From: Deltaproteobacteria bacterium
GTDB taxonomy: Bacteria; Desulfobacterota; BSN033; UBA1163
Direction: 5' to 3'
Length of the DNA: 6,407 nt
Assembly (NCBI GenBank): GCA_016875255.1
Contig: VGRU01000204.1
Span: 1-6,407, forward strand
Shown here: positions 1 through 6,300 of the stretch, one piece after another
Layout of the letters: every line of letters starts with the position of its first letter
Position numbering within the stretch: position 1 is the first letter of the stretch
Notes under the pieces: generated by a model
Seen by the model: the letters and a program-made list of their open reading frames with translations, nothing else
Database searches by the model: none
What the model was told of the DNA's origin: nothing
Made by a program: the position numbers and the translations under genes

Positions 1-767
1 GAGTCAGGACGACGACTCAACTGATCGAGGGCGTCCGGCAGGGCCTCAAAAGAGGTGACCTTCAGGATCCGGAGAGAGTCAGAGAGTTTATCAAACAGGA
101 GATCCTCCGGATACTTCATGCAGGTGAAAAGCCCCTTTCGATCGAATTCACTAAAACAAAACCCTTTGTTTTCATGATCGTCGGAGTCAATGGTGCGGGC
201 AAGACGACGACGATCGGAAAGATTGCCCATCAATATTCATCCCAGAATAAAAAAGTCTTGATCGGTGCGGCTGATACCTTCAGGGCAGCCGCGGTCGAAC
301 AGCTCGAGATCTGGGCGAAACGTGTCGGGGCGGACTTCATCAAGCAGTCCAAAGGATCGGATCCCTCGGCGGTCGCTTTTGACTCCATCCACGCCGCCAA
401 AGCAAGAAACACTGATCTTGTCTTTATCGATACGGCCGGAAGGCTCCAGACCAAGGTCAATCTGATGGAAGAGTTGAAGAAGGTGAAGCGAATTGTCGGA
501 AGAGAATGTCCGGGCGCCCCACATGAAATTCTCCTCGTCCTTGACGCCACCACAGGCCAGAACGCCATCTCCCAGGCCAAACTTTTTAATGAGGCCGTCG
601 GAGTCACAGGAATTGCATTGACCAAACTGGATGGAACAGCCAAAGGCGGGATCATTGTGGGCATCACAGAAGAACTAAACATCCCCATTCGTTATGTGGG
701 CGTGGGTGAAGCCATTGACGATCTCAAGGAATTCAACGCCACGGAATTTGTCCAGGCCTTGTTCTAA
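1..767 (+). CDS. ftsY: Signal recognition particle receptor FtsY, C-terminal part (5' end outside window)
   Basis: FtsY is the SRP-type GTPase that docks ribosome-SRP complexes at the inner membrane for co-translational insertion. The frame is open from the window edge (first full codon at 3), so the start and any acidic A domain lie upstream; 254 residues are visible. Fragment residues 1-55 are helical N-domain sequence. The G domain follows: P-loop GVNGAGKTT (61-69), the SRP-GTPase insertion-box motif DTFRAAA (91-97), DTAGR (143-147), the guanine-specificity motif TKLDG (207-211) and the closing GVGE (232-235). The C-terminus ends in the usual helix (DLKEFNATEFVQALF). GVNGAGKTTT and the DLKEF-type end favour FtsY over Ffh, and there is no methionine-rich M domain. 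The ATG at 174 is internal, just before the P-loop, and is not the start. No clear terminator hairpin follows; only a T-run at 795-801. Confidence 0.97.
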   Translation, partial: VRTTTQLIEGVRQGLKRGDLQDPERVREFIKQEILRILHAGEKPLSIEFTKTKPFVFMIVGVNGAGKTTTIGKIAHQYSSQNKKVLIGAADTFRAAAVEQLEIWAKRVGADFIKQSKGSDPSAVAFDSIHAAKARNTDLVFIDTAGRLQTKVNLMEELKKVKRIVGRECPGAPHEILLVLDATTGQNAISQAKLFNEAVGVTGIALTKLDGTAKGGIIVGITEELNIPIRYVGVGEAIDDLKEFNATEFVQALF

Positions 768-822
768 AGAACCTTACCATTACTTACCAATCAGTTTTTT
801 TCTCGCTCAATAAAATAGAGAA

Positions 823-851
823 TTCAAACTTTTTCTTAAATGTGGTAATAT
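823..851 (+). promoter_or_regulatory. Possible sigma70-type promoter for the small-protein/nucleotidyltransferase cassette
   Basis: TTCAAA (823-828, four of six matches to TTGACA) is followed after 17 bases by TAATAT (846-851, four of six matches to TATAAT). The surrounding ftsY-cassette gap is markedly AT-rich. The predicted transcription start near 858 would put the GAGG ribosome binding site (858-861) almost at the 5' end of the message, which weakens the call. It is a plausible but unproven site. Confidence 0.3.
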
Positions 852-869
852 GGCATTGAGGTTACCTGG

Positions 870-1073
870 ATGGCTCCATTAAAGATAAAATACCCAAAAT
901 CTATTAAAGACATCCCTCTATGGCGTCGGCGCCAGCTTGAAGAGGACCTTCTCTGGTTTTCGAGGTTTTCTCCCGCACATAGACTGGAATGCATAGACCG
1001 AGAGTGGAAAGAAATTCAAGACTTCATTGAAAAGTTTGGTTTAAAAAGAAATGAAACTAGAAAAAGAAGTTAA
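870..1073 (+). CDS. Small charged protein of unknown function, partner of the downstream nucleotidyltransferase
   Basis: This 67-residue protein has no signal peptide or membrane segment. It is rich in Arg, Lys, Glu and Trp and looks all-helical. A basic N-terminus is followed by PLWRRRQLEEDLLWF (residues 16-30), then the segment SPAHRLECIDREWKEIQDF (34-52) and a basic tail. I do not recognise a named family. The ATG at 870 is supported by GAGG at 858-861, eight bases upstream. Its last 23 bases overlap the start of the nucleotidyltransferase gene in another frame, so the two are almost certainly one transcript and probably translationally coupled. Small-protein plus minimal-nucleotidyltransferase pairs recall toxin-antitoxin modules. 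However, it is too short for a HEPN toxin and lacks an RxxxxH motif, so an antitoxin or accessory-subunit role is only inference. Confidence 0.7.
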   Translation: MAPLKIKYPKSIKDIPLWRRRQLEEDLLWFSRFSPAHRLECIDREWKEIQDFIEKFGLKRNETRKRS

Positions 1074-1491
1074 ATTTCTCGAACTGGTTCGGGTGCTCAA
1101 TCGCCATAAAATCCGTTACCTGATCATCGGTCGAAGGGCGGTGATACTCTACGGGGGGCCTGTCCTGACAGCAGACCATGATATTTGGCTCCACCCGGAA
1201 GATAAGAAAAAGGCTTTATCACTTCTTTCGGAGAACCTCGGCTTTGAACTTTCCCATCCTCCTGACACAAAGAGACCCATCGTCATAGGATTCTCAGGGA
1301 CGAAGAAGTACGACCTCTTTTTCCAGAGGAGCGTTAAGAATACTGAGAATGAGACGATTGAATTTGAAGGGTGTTATGGCAACTCGGTTCTCAAGGAGGA
1401 TAAAAGAGCAAAAGTCAGTTTTCGAATCCCTTCGATTGATGACCTGGTCCGACTGAAAAAATTAAGGGAAGCAAACGGGAAAGATCAATAA
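1051..1491 (+). CDS. Predicted minimal nucleotidyltransferase, apparently shortened at the C-terminus
   Basis: This 146-residue protein resembles small nucleotidyltransferase-fold proteins (MNT / DUF6036-like, related to AbiEii-type enzymes), which transfer a nucleotide to a protein or RNA. A leading helix is followed by the strand and motif YLIIGRRAVILYGG (residues 23-36). The metal-binding pair D42-x-D44 lies in TADHDIW, and D88 in KKYDLFF is a candidate third carboxylate. A C-terminal IPSIDDLVRLKKLRE segment (127-140) is typical of these folds. The usual glycine pair is GR (27-28), which may be a family variant. The ATG at 1051 lies inside the upstream small gene and has no good Shine-Dalgarno sequence, which suggests translational coupling. 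The TAA at 1489-1491 falls inside the expected C-terminal KD..(D)IEYL motif, which continues in frame downstream. The product may therefore be a truncated form of the ancestral protein. The fold is likely; the substrate is unknown. Confidence 0.75.
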   Translation: MKLEKEVKFLELVRVLNRHKIRYLIIGRRAVILYGGPVLTADHDIWLHPEDKKKALSLLSENLGFELSHPPDTKRPIVIGFSGTKKYDLFFQRSVKNTENETIEFEGCYGNSVLKEDKRAKVSFRIPSIDDLVRLKKLREANGKDQ

Positions 1492-1542
1492 AATATTGAA
1501 TACCTTCTAAAAGCCAAACGTCTTATTAAAATGAATAAATGA
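1489..1542 (+). other. In-frame C-terminal remnant of the nucleotidyltransferase beyond its TAA
   Basis: After the TAA, the same frame reads 16 more codons, NIEYLLKAKRLIKMNK, to a TGA at 1540-1542. The sequence KDQ-stop-NIEYLL lines up with the KDL-E-DIEYL type ending common to this class of nucleotidyltransferase. The TAA sits where an acidic residue is usual, and a single G-to-T change from GAA would create it. I read this as a recent nonsense mutation (or a sequencing error) that removed the last helix, not as untranslated spacer. Confidence 0.55.
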
Positions 1543-1568
1543 TAACCATACAACCCTAAAAGAGTCAC

Positions 1569-1573
1569 GGGGA
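1569..1573 (+). promoter_or_regulatory. Ribosome binding site supporting a TTG start
   Basis: GGGGA lies seven bases before the TTG at 1581. An in-frame TAA at 1557-1559 blocks any longer reading. There is no in-frame ATG between that stop and the lipoprotein signal peptide, so this site fixes TTG 1581 as the likely start. Confidence 0.5.
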
Positions 1574-1580
1574 AATTCCA

Positions 1581-2297
1581 TTGGGATGGATCAGGAAATA
1601 TAGAAACATCATTTCTCATTTTCTCCCTATTGGATTCATCTGTATATTTTGCCTGGTGAGCTGCGGCCATGCTCCAGTGCCTCATCGGCCAACCAACTGG
1701 ACCATGAACCAAATTGACCTCAAATCTGTAGCAGATAATCCAAACCAGCCCTTGCTTCAGGTGATCATTGTGTATGGGCCTTGGTGGTGCCATCACTCGG
1801 CTTTACGGTTGGTCTATCCAGATCGGCCGGTTTTGTTTTGGGACCCTGGCGGCAGTTATGGAGAATTTCATGCAGAGGATATAAGAAGCAAAGATCTGAT
1901 CCGAATAAATCCTCCTGATCTTGAAGCTTATCTTCAATTTACCTGGAACTATAGCAGTATAGAAGTGGAAGTCTTTGAATGGGATTTGACGTTGGAGCAT
2001 GCTCGTGAGTTATACGATATCCTTCTTCAGGGAACTGATAAAAACCATCCTGCCGGAAAATTTTCTACTACGACTATGGGAGGGTTTTGCAGTATCACGC
2101 TGAGCAATTTCCTCCACCGTTTTGCTACTAAAACGATGATCGTACCGAAATCCTACTTGTGCCCCCACAATCTAGCCAGGGTACTTTATACCCAGTCACC
2201 CAAGCATGTGCTGACGTTCCGCCGCGGCAAACAAATCTTGTACATCCCTCCACAAAGAGCTTCAGATAATATTAGGACGGCACCTATCTCTGAGTAA
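1581..2297 (+). CDS. Predicted lipoprotein with a possible permuted NlpC/P60-like hydrolase domain
   Basis: This 238-residue protein starts at TTG. Its N-terminus is a lipoprotein signal: basic residues (R5, K6, R8), a hydrophobic stretch (about 14-26) and the lipobox LVSC with C28 as the lipidated residue. It should be anchored in the inner or outer membrane. After a short linker, strand VIIVYG (61-66) leads to HHSALRLV (71-78), then VLFWDPGGSYGEF (84-96). A helical region follows, then GGFCSITLSNFLHRF (167-181). A histidine next to a strand, a DPGGSYG segment and a later cysteine at the start of a helix (C170) match the order in circularly permuted papain-like enzymes such as E. coli YaeF and YiiX. 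Those are peptidase- or amidase-like, and YaeF is also a lipoprotein. The resemblance is motif-level only. The gene stands alone, follows the nucleotidyltransferase by about 90 bases and is closed by a terminator. Confidence 0.7.
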   Translation: MGWIRKYRNIISHFLPIGFICIFCLVSCGHAPVPHRPTNWTMNQIDLKSVADNPNQPLLQVIIVYGPWWCHHSALRLVYPDRPVLFWDPGGSYGEFHAEDIRSKDLIRINPPDLEAYLQFTWNYSSIEVEVFEWDLTLEHARELYDILLQGTDKNHPAGKFSTTTMGGFCSITLSNFLHRFATKTMIVPKSYLCPHNLARVLYTQSPKHVLTFRRGKQILYIPPQRASDNIRTAPISE

Positions 2298-2312
2298 GCA
2301 GGCGTTTGGTTT

Positions 2313-2341
2313 AGGGCTTCTCGTTTCCGAGGGGTCCTTTT
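2313..2341 (+). terminator. Rho-independent terminator after the lipoprotein gene
   Basis: An 11-pair stem (2313-2323 with 2328-2338) closes a four-base loop TTTC. Three of the pairs are G-T wobbles. The 3' arm runs directly into TTTT (2338-2341). The hairpin begins 15 bases after the lipoprotein stop codon. The opposite strand has no T-run after the stem, so it should act mainly on + strand transcription, also protecting the convergent gene from read-through. Confidence 0.65.
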
Positions 2342-2373
2342 AGAATGAAAAAGCGGCGTTGATTGAATGGTGG

Positions 2374-3081
2374 TTAAGGCAGAACCAGTTTTTCGAGGGC
2401 TTTGATGCGTGCCTCGAGGGTGGCGAACCGTTTCTCAAGGTCAGCATAAGAAAACTTGATCATTGAACCTAATTCCTCTTTGACCTCATTAAATCCTTCT
2501 TTGATCTTATCATTTAAGGACACGATCTCTTCCATCGTCTTCCTGACCTGTTCCGTGAGGCTCCCAACACCCTCCCTTGCCCGGTTGAGATCAGCCTTCA
2601 TCTCTTCTTTCAATTGGATGAGGTTCGTTTTTCCATCGTCCTTAATCAATTGAAGGCTTGAGGCCATTTCCTGTCCAATACGGAGAACAGCTGTATTGAA
2701 CTCTTCTTTCATGGTCTGTAGATTTGAACCGATCTCCTGTTGAAAGGGTTGGAGAGCCGAATTCGCCTCCTCTTTTATCTTCTGGAGATATGACTCTACG
2801 GGTTGAATGGATTGTAAGACCATGGCTTGAATCTTAGATTCCAGTCTTTTGGTCTCTTCCCGAATCTCCTCACGGATTGGATTGAGATCCACTCTGCCTT
2901 CTCTTTTTAATTCTTCCATCTCCGCCCTGATTCCTTCGATCCATCCGAGGATCAGCTCTTTATTCTCTTCCCTTAATTTTCGAAAATTCGCATTGTTCTC
3001 CTGCCTCAATTTTTCGACATCATCCTTTTTGGAAAAAATCATCAGCTTCTGTTCAAATAAATCCATCAGCTCTTTATCCAT
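2374..3081 (-). CDS. Long coiled-coil protein with hendecad repeats, function unknown
   Basis: This 235-residue protein is almost entirely helical and charged, with no signal peptide, membrane segment or cysteine, so it is predicted to be cytoplasmic. The start at 3079-3081 (ATG on the minus strand) has a GAGAGGTG ribosome binding site (3092-3099) ten bases upstream. Residues 19-183 divide into fifteen consecutive 11-residue units. Each has hydrophobic residues at unit positions 4, 7 and often 11, and acidic residues at 9-10 (for example DVEKLRQEN, NFRKLREEN, ESYLQKIKEEA, TNLIQLKEEM). From about residue 186 the spacing changes to heptads, ending in a zipper-like segment (L215, F219, L222, I226, L229, V233) that probably drives oligomerisation. 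I recognise no named family. It is divergent from the formate dehydrogenase gene and convergent with the lipoprotein gene, neither of which indicates its job. A structural, scaffold or stress-protective role is possible but unproven. Confidence 0.8.
   Translation of the reverse strand: MDKELMDLFEQKLMIFSKKDDVEKLRQENNANFRKLREENKELILGWIEGIRAEMEELKREGRVDLNPIREEIREETKRLESKIQAMVLQSIQPVESYLQKIKEEANSALQPFQQEIGSNLQTMKEEFNTAVLRIGQEMASSLQLIKDDGKTNLIQLKEEMKADLNRAREGVGSLTEQVRKTMEEIVSLNDKIKEGFNEVKEELGSMIKFSYADLEKRFATLEARIKALEKLVLP
2533..3027 (-). repeat. Fifteen tandem 33-base units encoding an 11-residue hendecad
   Basis: In the coiled-coil protein, residues 19-183 fall into fifteen contiguous 11-residue units without a gap. 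Position 4 is V, F, I, M or L in 13 units and T in two. Position 7 is hydrophobic in 14 units (one of them Ala) and Ser in one. Position 11 is hydrophobic in 11 (one of them Ala). The resulting 3-4-4 spacing is the hendecad signature. The units are diverged at protein level and do not read as near-identical DNA copies, so the array is old. Confidence 0.7.
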
Positions 3082-3199
3082 CTCGATTTTTCACCTCTCT
3101 TTAATAAGTTAAATTCTTCAATATCATAGAGAACTTAGAATATCAATCTATTTTTTTCAATAATTATCCAGACAGGGGATTGATTTCTCTTTTTTCCCC

Positions 3200-3227
3200 T
3201 TGACAAATATTTCCGTTGTGTTATGTT
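3200..3227 (+). promoter_or_regulatory. Sigma70-like promoter of the formate dehydrogenase gene
   Basis: A perfect -35 box TTGACA (3200-3205) is followed after 16 bases by TATGTT (3222-3227, four of six matches). A TG at 3219-3220 gives an extended -10 element. The predicted start near 3234 leaves a leader of about 110 bases before the ATG at 3345. No sigma54-type GG-N10-GC box was seen. Confidence 0.55.
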
Positions 3228-3257
3228 TCACAAGGTTTAGGCTCATCTGAAATTCCT

Positions 3258-3271
3258 AATTTTCGAAAATT
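3258..3271. promoter_or_regulatory. 14-bp perfect palindrome in the formate dehydrogenase leader (possible operator)
   Basis: AATTTTCGAAAATT is exactly self-complementary. It lies about 30 bases downstream of the -10 box, where a repressor could block transcription. CT and AG flanks nearly extend it, with one base of slippage. It could also form a weak hairpin in the leader RNA. No regulator family is recognised. Confidence 0.35.
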
Positions 3272-3344
3272 TAGATCTGATTGAAGGGGGGGACAAAAAG
3301 GTTTCTGTTTAAAAAATCAAAGAAAGGAAGGTGATACAATAGCT

Positions 3345-6300
3345 ATGAAGATTACGCGAAGAAGTTTTTTAAAGATTTCCGGCGCCACAGCCGCAGGCAC
3401 GGTGATGGGCGGCCTGGGATTCGATCTTTCGCCAGTGGCCTCTTATGCCCAAGAACTCCGAATCAAAGGAGCAAAAGAGACGACCACGGTCTGCTGCTAC
3501 TGCTCGGTCGGCTGCGGTATCATTGCCCACACCGACGCCAAAGGAAAAGTGATTAACACCGAGGGCGATCCCGATCATCCGACGAGCGAAGGCGGCCTCT
3601 GCGCAAAAGGAATGTCGCTCTATCAACTCGTTACCAACAAAGACCGGCTCACCAAGGTCCTTTACAGGGCTCCCAACAGCGCAAAATGGGAAGCCAAGCC
3701 CTTGGACTGGGCCCTTACAGAAATTGCAAAAAGGATCAAGAAGAGCCGGGATGCCAGTTTCGTTCAGAAGAATGACAAAGACCAGGCGGTCAACCGGACC
3801 AATGGCATCGCAGGCGTTGGCTGCGCCCATGTCAATAATGAGGAAGGCTGGCTCTACCAGAAATTCCTCCGCGCCCTCGGACTCGTCTATATCGAATTCG
3901 AAGCCCGTCTCTGACACAGCTCCACGGTAGCGGCTCTGGGAGAGTCGTTCGGACGCGGGGCGATGACCAATTGCTGGACAGATATTGGAGTCAGCGATTG
4001 TATTCTCATCATGGGAAGCAATGCCGCTGAAAACCATCCGGTGGCAATGAAATGGGTCTTGAGAGCACAGGAGAAGGGCGGAAAACTCATCAGCGTTGAC
4101 CCAAGATTTACCCGCACTTCAGCCAAAGCAGATATCTATGTCCCCATGCGTTCAGGAGGGGATATTGCCTTCCTGGGCGGAATGATCAAATATATTCTCG
4201 ACAAGGACCTTTTCTTTAAAGACTATGTGGTCCATTATACCAATGCCTCATTTATCGTGAGCGATAAGTTCGAGTTTAAAGACGGCCTCTTCTCCGGCTA
4301 TAACTCTGATAAGAGGGCCTACGATAAAGCAACCTGGACTTTTGATAGAGATGACAAGGGAATCCCTATCAAAGATATGACACTTCAACATCCGAGATGC
4401 GTCTTCCAATTAATGAAAAAGTTCTATGCCCGATATGATCTGGATACAGTCTCCAGCATCACCGGAACATCCACCGCTGACCTCATTAAAGTTTATGAAA
4501 CCTTTGCCGCCACTGGGAAGCCGGACAAAGCAGGAACCATGCTCTATGCCATGGGATGGACCCAACATACGACAGGAACTCAGATCATCCGTGCAGCTTC
4601 AATGGTCCAGTTGCTTTTGGGCAACGTCGGAATGGCCGGAGGCGGAGTCAATGCGCTGAGAGGTGAAGCTAATGTTCAGGGGATCACCGATCATGCCCTG
4701 CTCTTCCATATCCTGCCTGGCTATATGCCTGCAGTCAATGCCGCCTTGGATAACCTCGAAAAATATAATGCGACGACTCCAAAGGCAGTTGACCCGATGA
4801 GCGTCAACTGGTGGGGGAACCGTCCCAAATACATCGCCAGCCTGCTTAAATCGTTCTTTGGCGAAAATGGAACCAAAGAGAATGATTTCGGATACAATTG
4901 GCTGCCGAAACTCGATGTGGGACAGAACGCCTCCTGGCTCTTCATGTTCGATAAAATGTTCAACGGCGATTTCTCAGGTTTCATCTGCATGGGAATGAAC
5001 CCGGCTTGCTCCAGCCCCAATTCAGATAAGACCCGGCAGGCTCTGGCAAAACTGGACTGGATGGTGGACATTGACCTCTTTGAGAACGAGACCAGCTCTT
5101 TCTGGAAAGGCCCTGGAATGGATCCCAAGAAGATCAAGACCGAGGTCTTTCTGCTTCCGGCCGCCATGCCGACCGAAAAAGAAGGCAGTGTTTCAGATAG
5201 CGGTCGAGTCGGACAGTGGCGTTATAAAGCCTCTGACCCGATGGGAGATTCAAAATCAGATGGACAGATCGTTCATGAACTCTACATGAAAATAAAAGAC
5301 CTCTATGCCAAAGAGGGAGGCGCTTTCCCGGATCCGATCTTGAAGCTGAAATGGGATTATGCAAAGGATGCCAAGGTTGATTTCCACGCAGTAGCCAAAG
5401 AGATCAATGGCTACTTTACCGAAGACATTGCCGAGCATCCCATAGATAAGAGGGCTTATAAGAAAGGGACACAGGTTCCTAACTTTGTCTTCCTCCTGGC
5501 GGATGGCCGGACGGCTTGCGGAAACTGGCTTTACTCCGGCAGTTATACCGAAGCTGGAAACATGATGGCCCGCCGAAATAGAACACCCGTGGCTTCATGT
5601 AATATCTTCCCCGGTTGGGGCTATGCATGGCCTCTCAACCGCAGGATCATCTACAACCGCGCCTCGGTAGACCTCAATGGAAACCCATGGGATCCCAAAC
5701 GCGCGGTCATCAAATGGGATGGCACCAGGTGGGTAGGCGATGTGCCTGACAATGCCGTGCCTCCCATGGGCCTTCCCAATGGAAGGTATCCATTTATTAT
5801 GAGGCCGGATGGCGTTGGATCTTTCTTTGGAGTGGGAATGGCGGATGGTCCCTTCCCGGAACATTACGAACCGCTGGAATGCCCCATTGAGAAGAATCCT
5901 CTTTCTTCCCAGAGGATCAACCCGGCTATTCCGCTCTTCAAGGGCGAACTTGATAAGTATACAACCTGCGATCCGAAATTCCCCTTTGTTGCAACCACCT
6001 ATCGCCTGACCGAACACTGGCAGACGGGTCTGATGACCCGGTATCAGCCCTGGCTGCTTGAAACAGAGCCTCAGATGTTTGTCGAGTTGAGTGTGGAATT
6101 GGCGAAACTGAGAGGGATCAAAAACGGGGAACGCGTCACCGTCAGCTCCCCGCGGGGAAAGATGTGGGCCAAGGCCATGGTGACCAACCGCATCAAACCC
6201 TTTCATGTGGCCGGCCAGACCGTTCACCTCGTTGGGATGACATGGCACTTTGGATGGTTGGTTCCCAAGGATGGCGGAGATAGCGCAAATATTCTCACCC

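Noticed and set aside
230..688. Long open frame on the minus strand inside ftsY
   Set aside because: It lies wholly within a well-conserved gene, has no family character, and reflects codon bias of the real strand.
768..822. Terminator after ftsY
   Set aside because: There is a run of seven T residues (795-801), but no stable hairpin precedes it.
870..1491. Classical HEPN/MNT toxin-antitoxin pair
   Set aside because: The 67-residue partner is about half the size of a HEPN domain and has no RxxxxH motif, so only a looser module hypothesis is kept.
1485..1796. Minus-strand open frame overlapping the lipoprotein start
   Set aside because: The opposite strand has a lipoprotein signal with lipobox and a ribosome binding site. 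The minus reading has neither a good start nor family features.
3118..3160. Promoter for the minus-strand coiled-coil gene (TTGATA or TTGAAA as -35, TATTGA or TATGAT as -10 on the minus strand)
   Set aside because: The region is so AT-rich that several weak pairs fit. The best -10 (TATGAT, 3123-3128) has only a 12-base spacing to TTGATA, and the 17-base pairs have poor -10 boxes. A promoter is expected here but cannot be placed.
3345..3914. A short 189-residue twin-arginine protein or a broken formate dehydrogenase pseudogene
   Set aside because: The TGA is at the known selenocysteine position, the frame continues with family sequence on the far side, and a suitable hairpin follows, so this is one intact gene.
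3369..4037. 222-residue minus-strand open frame opposite the start of the formate dehydrogenase gene
   Set aside because: It is antisense to strongly conserved coding sequence, with implausible composition and no domain or ribosome binding support.
5595..6248. 217-residue minus-strand open frame opposite the C-terminal half of the formate dehydrogenase gene
   Set aside because: It covers the conserved dinucleotide-binding domain on the other strand. The protein shows no recognisable fold and no operon context.
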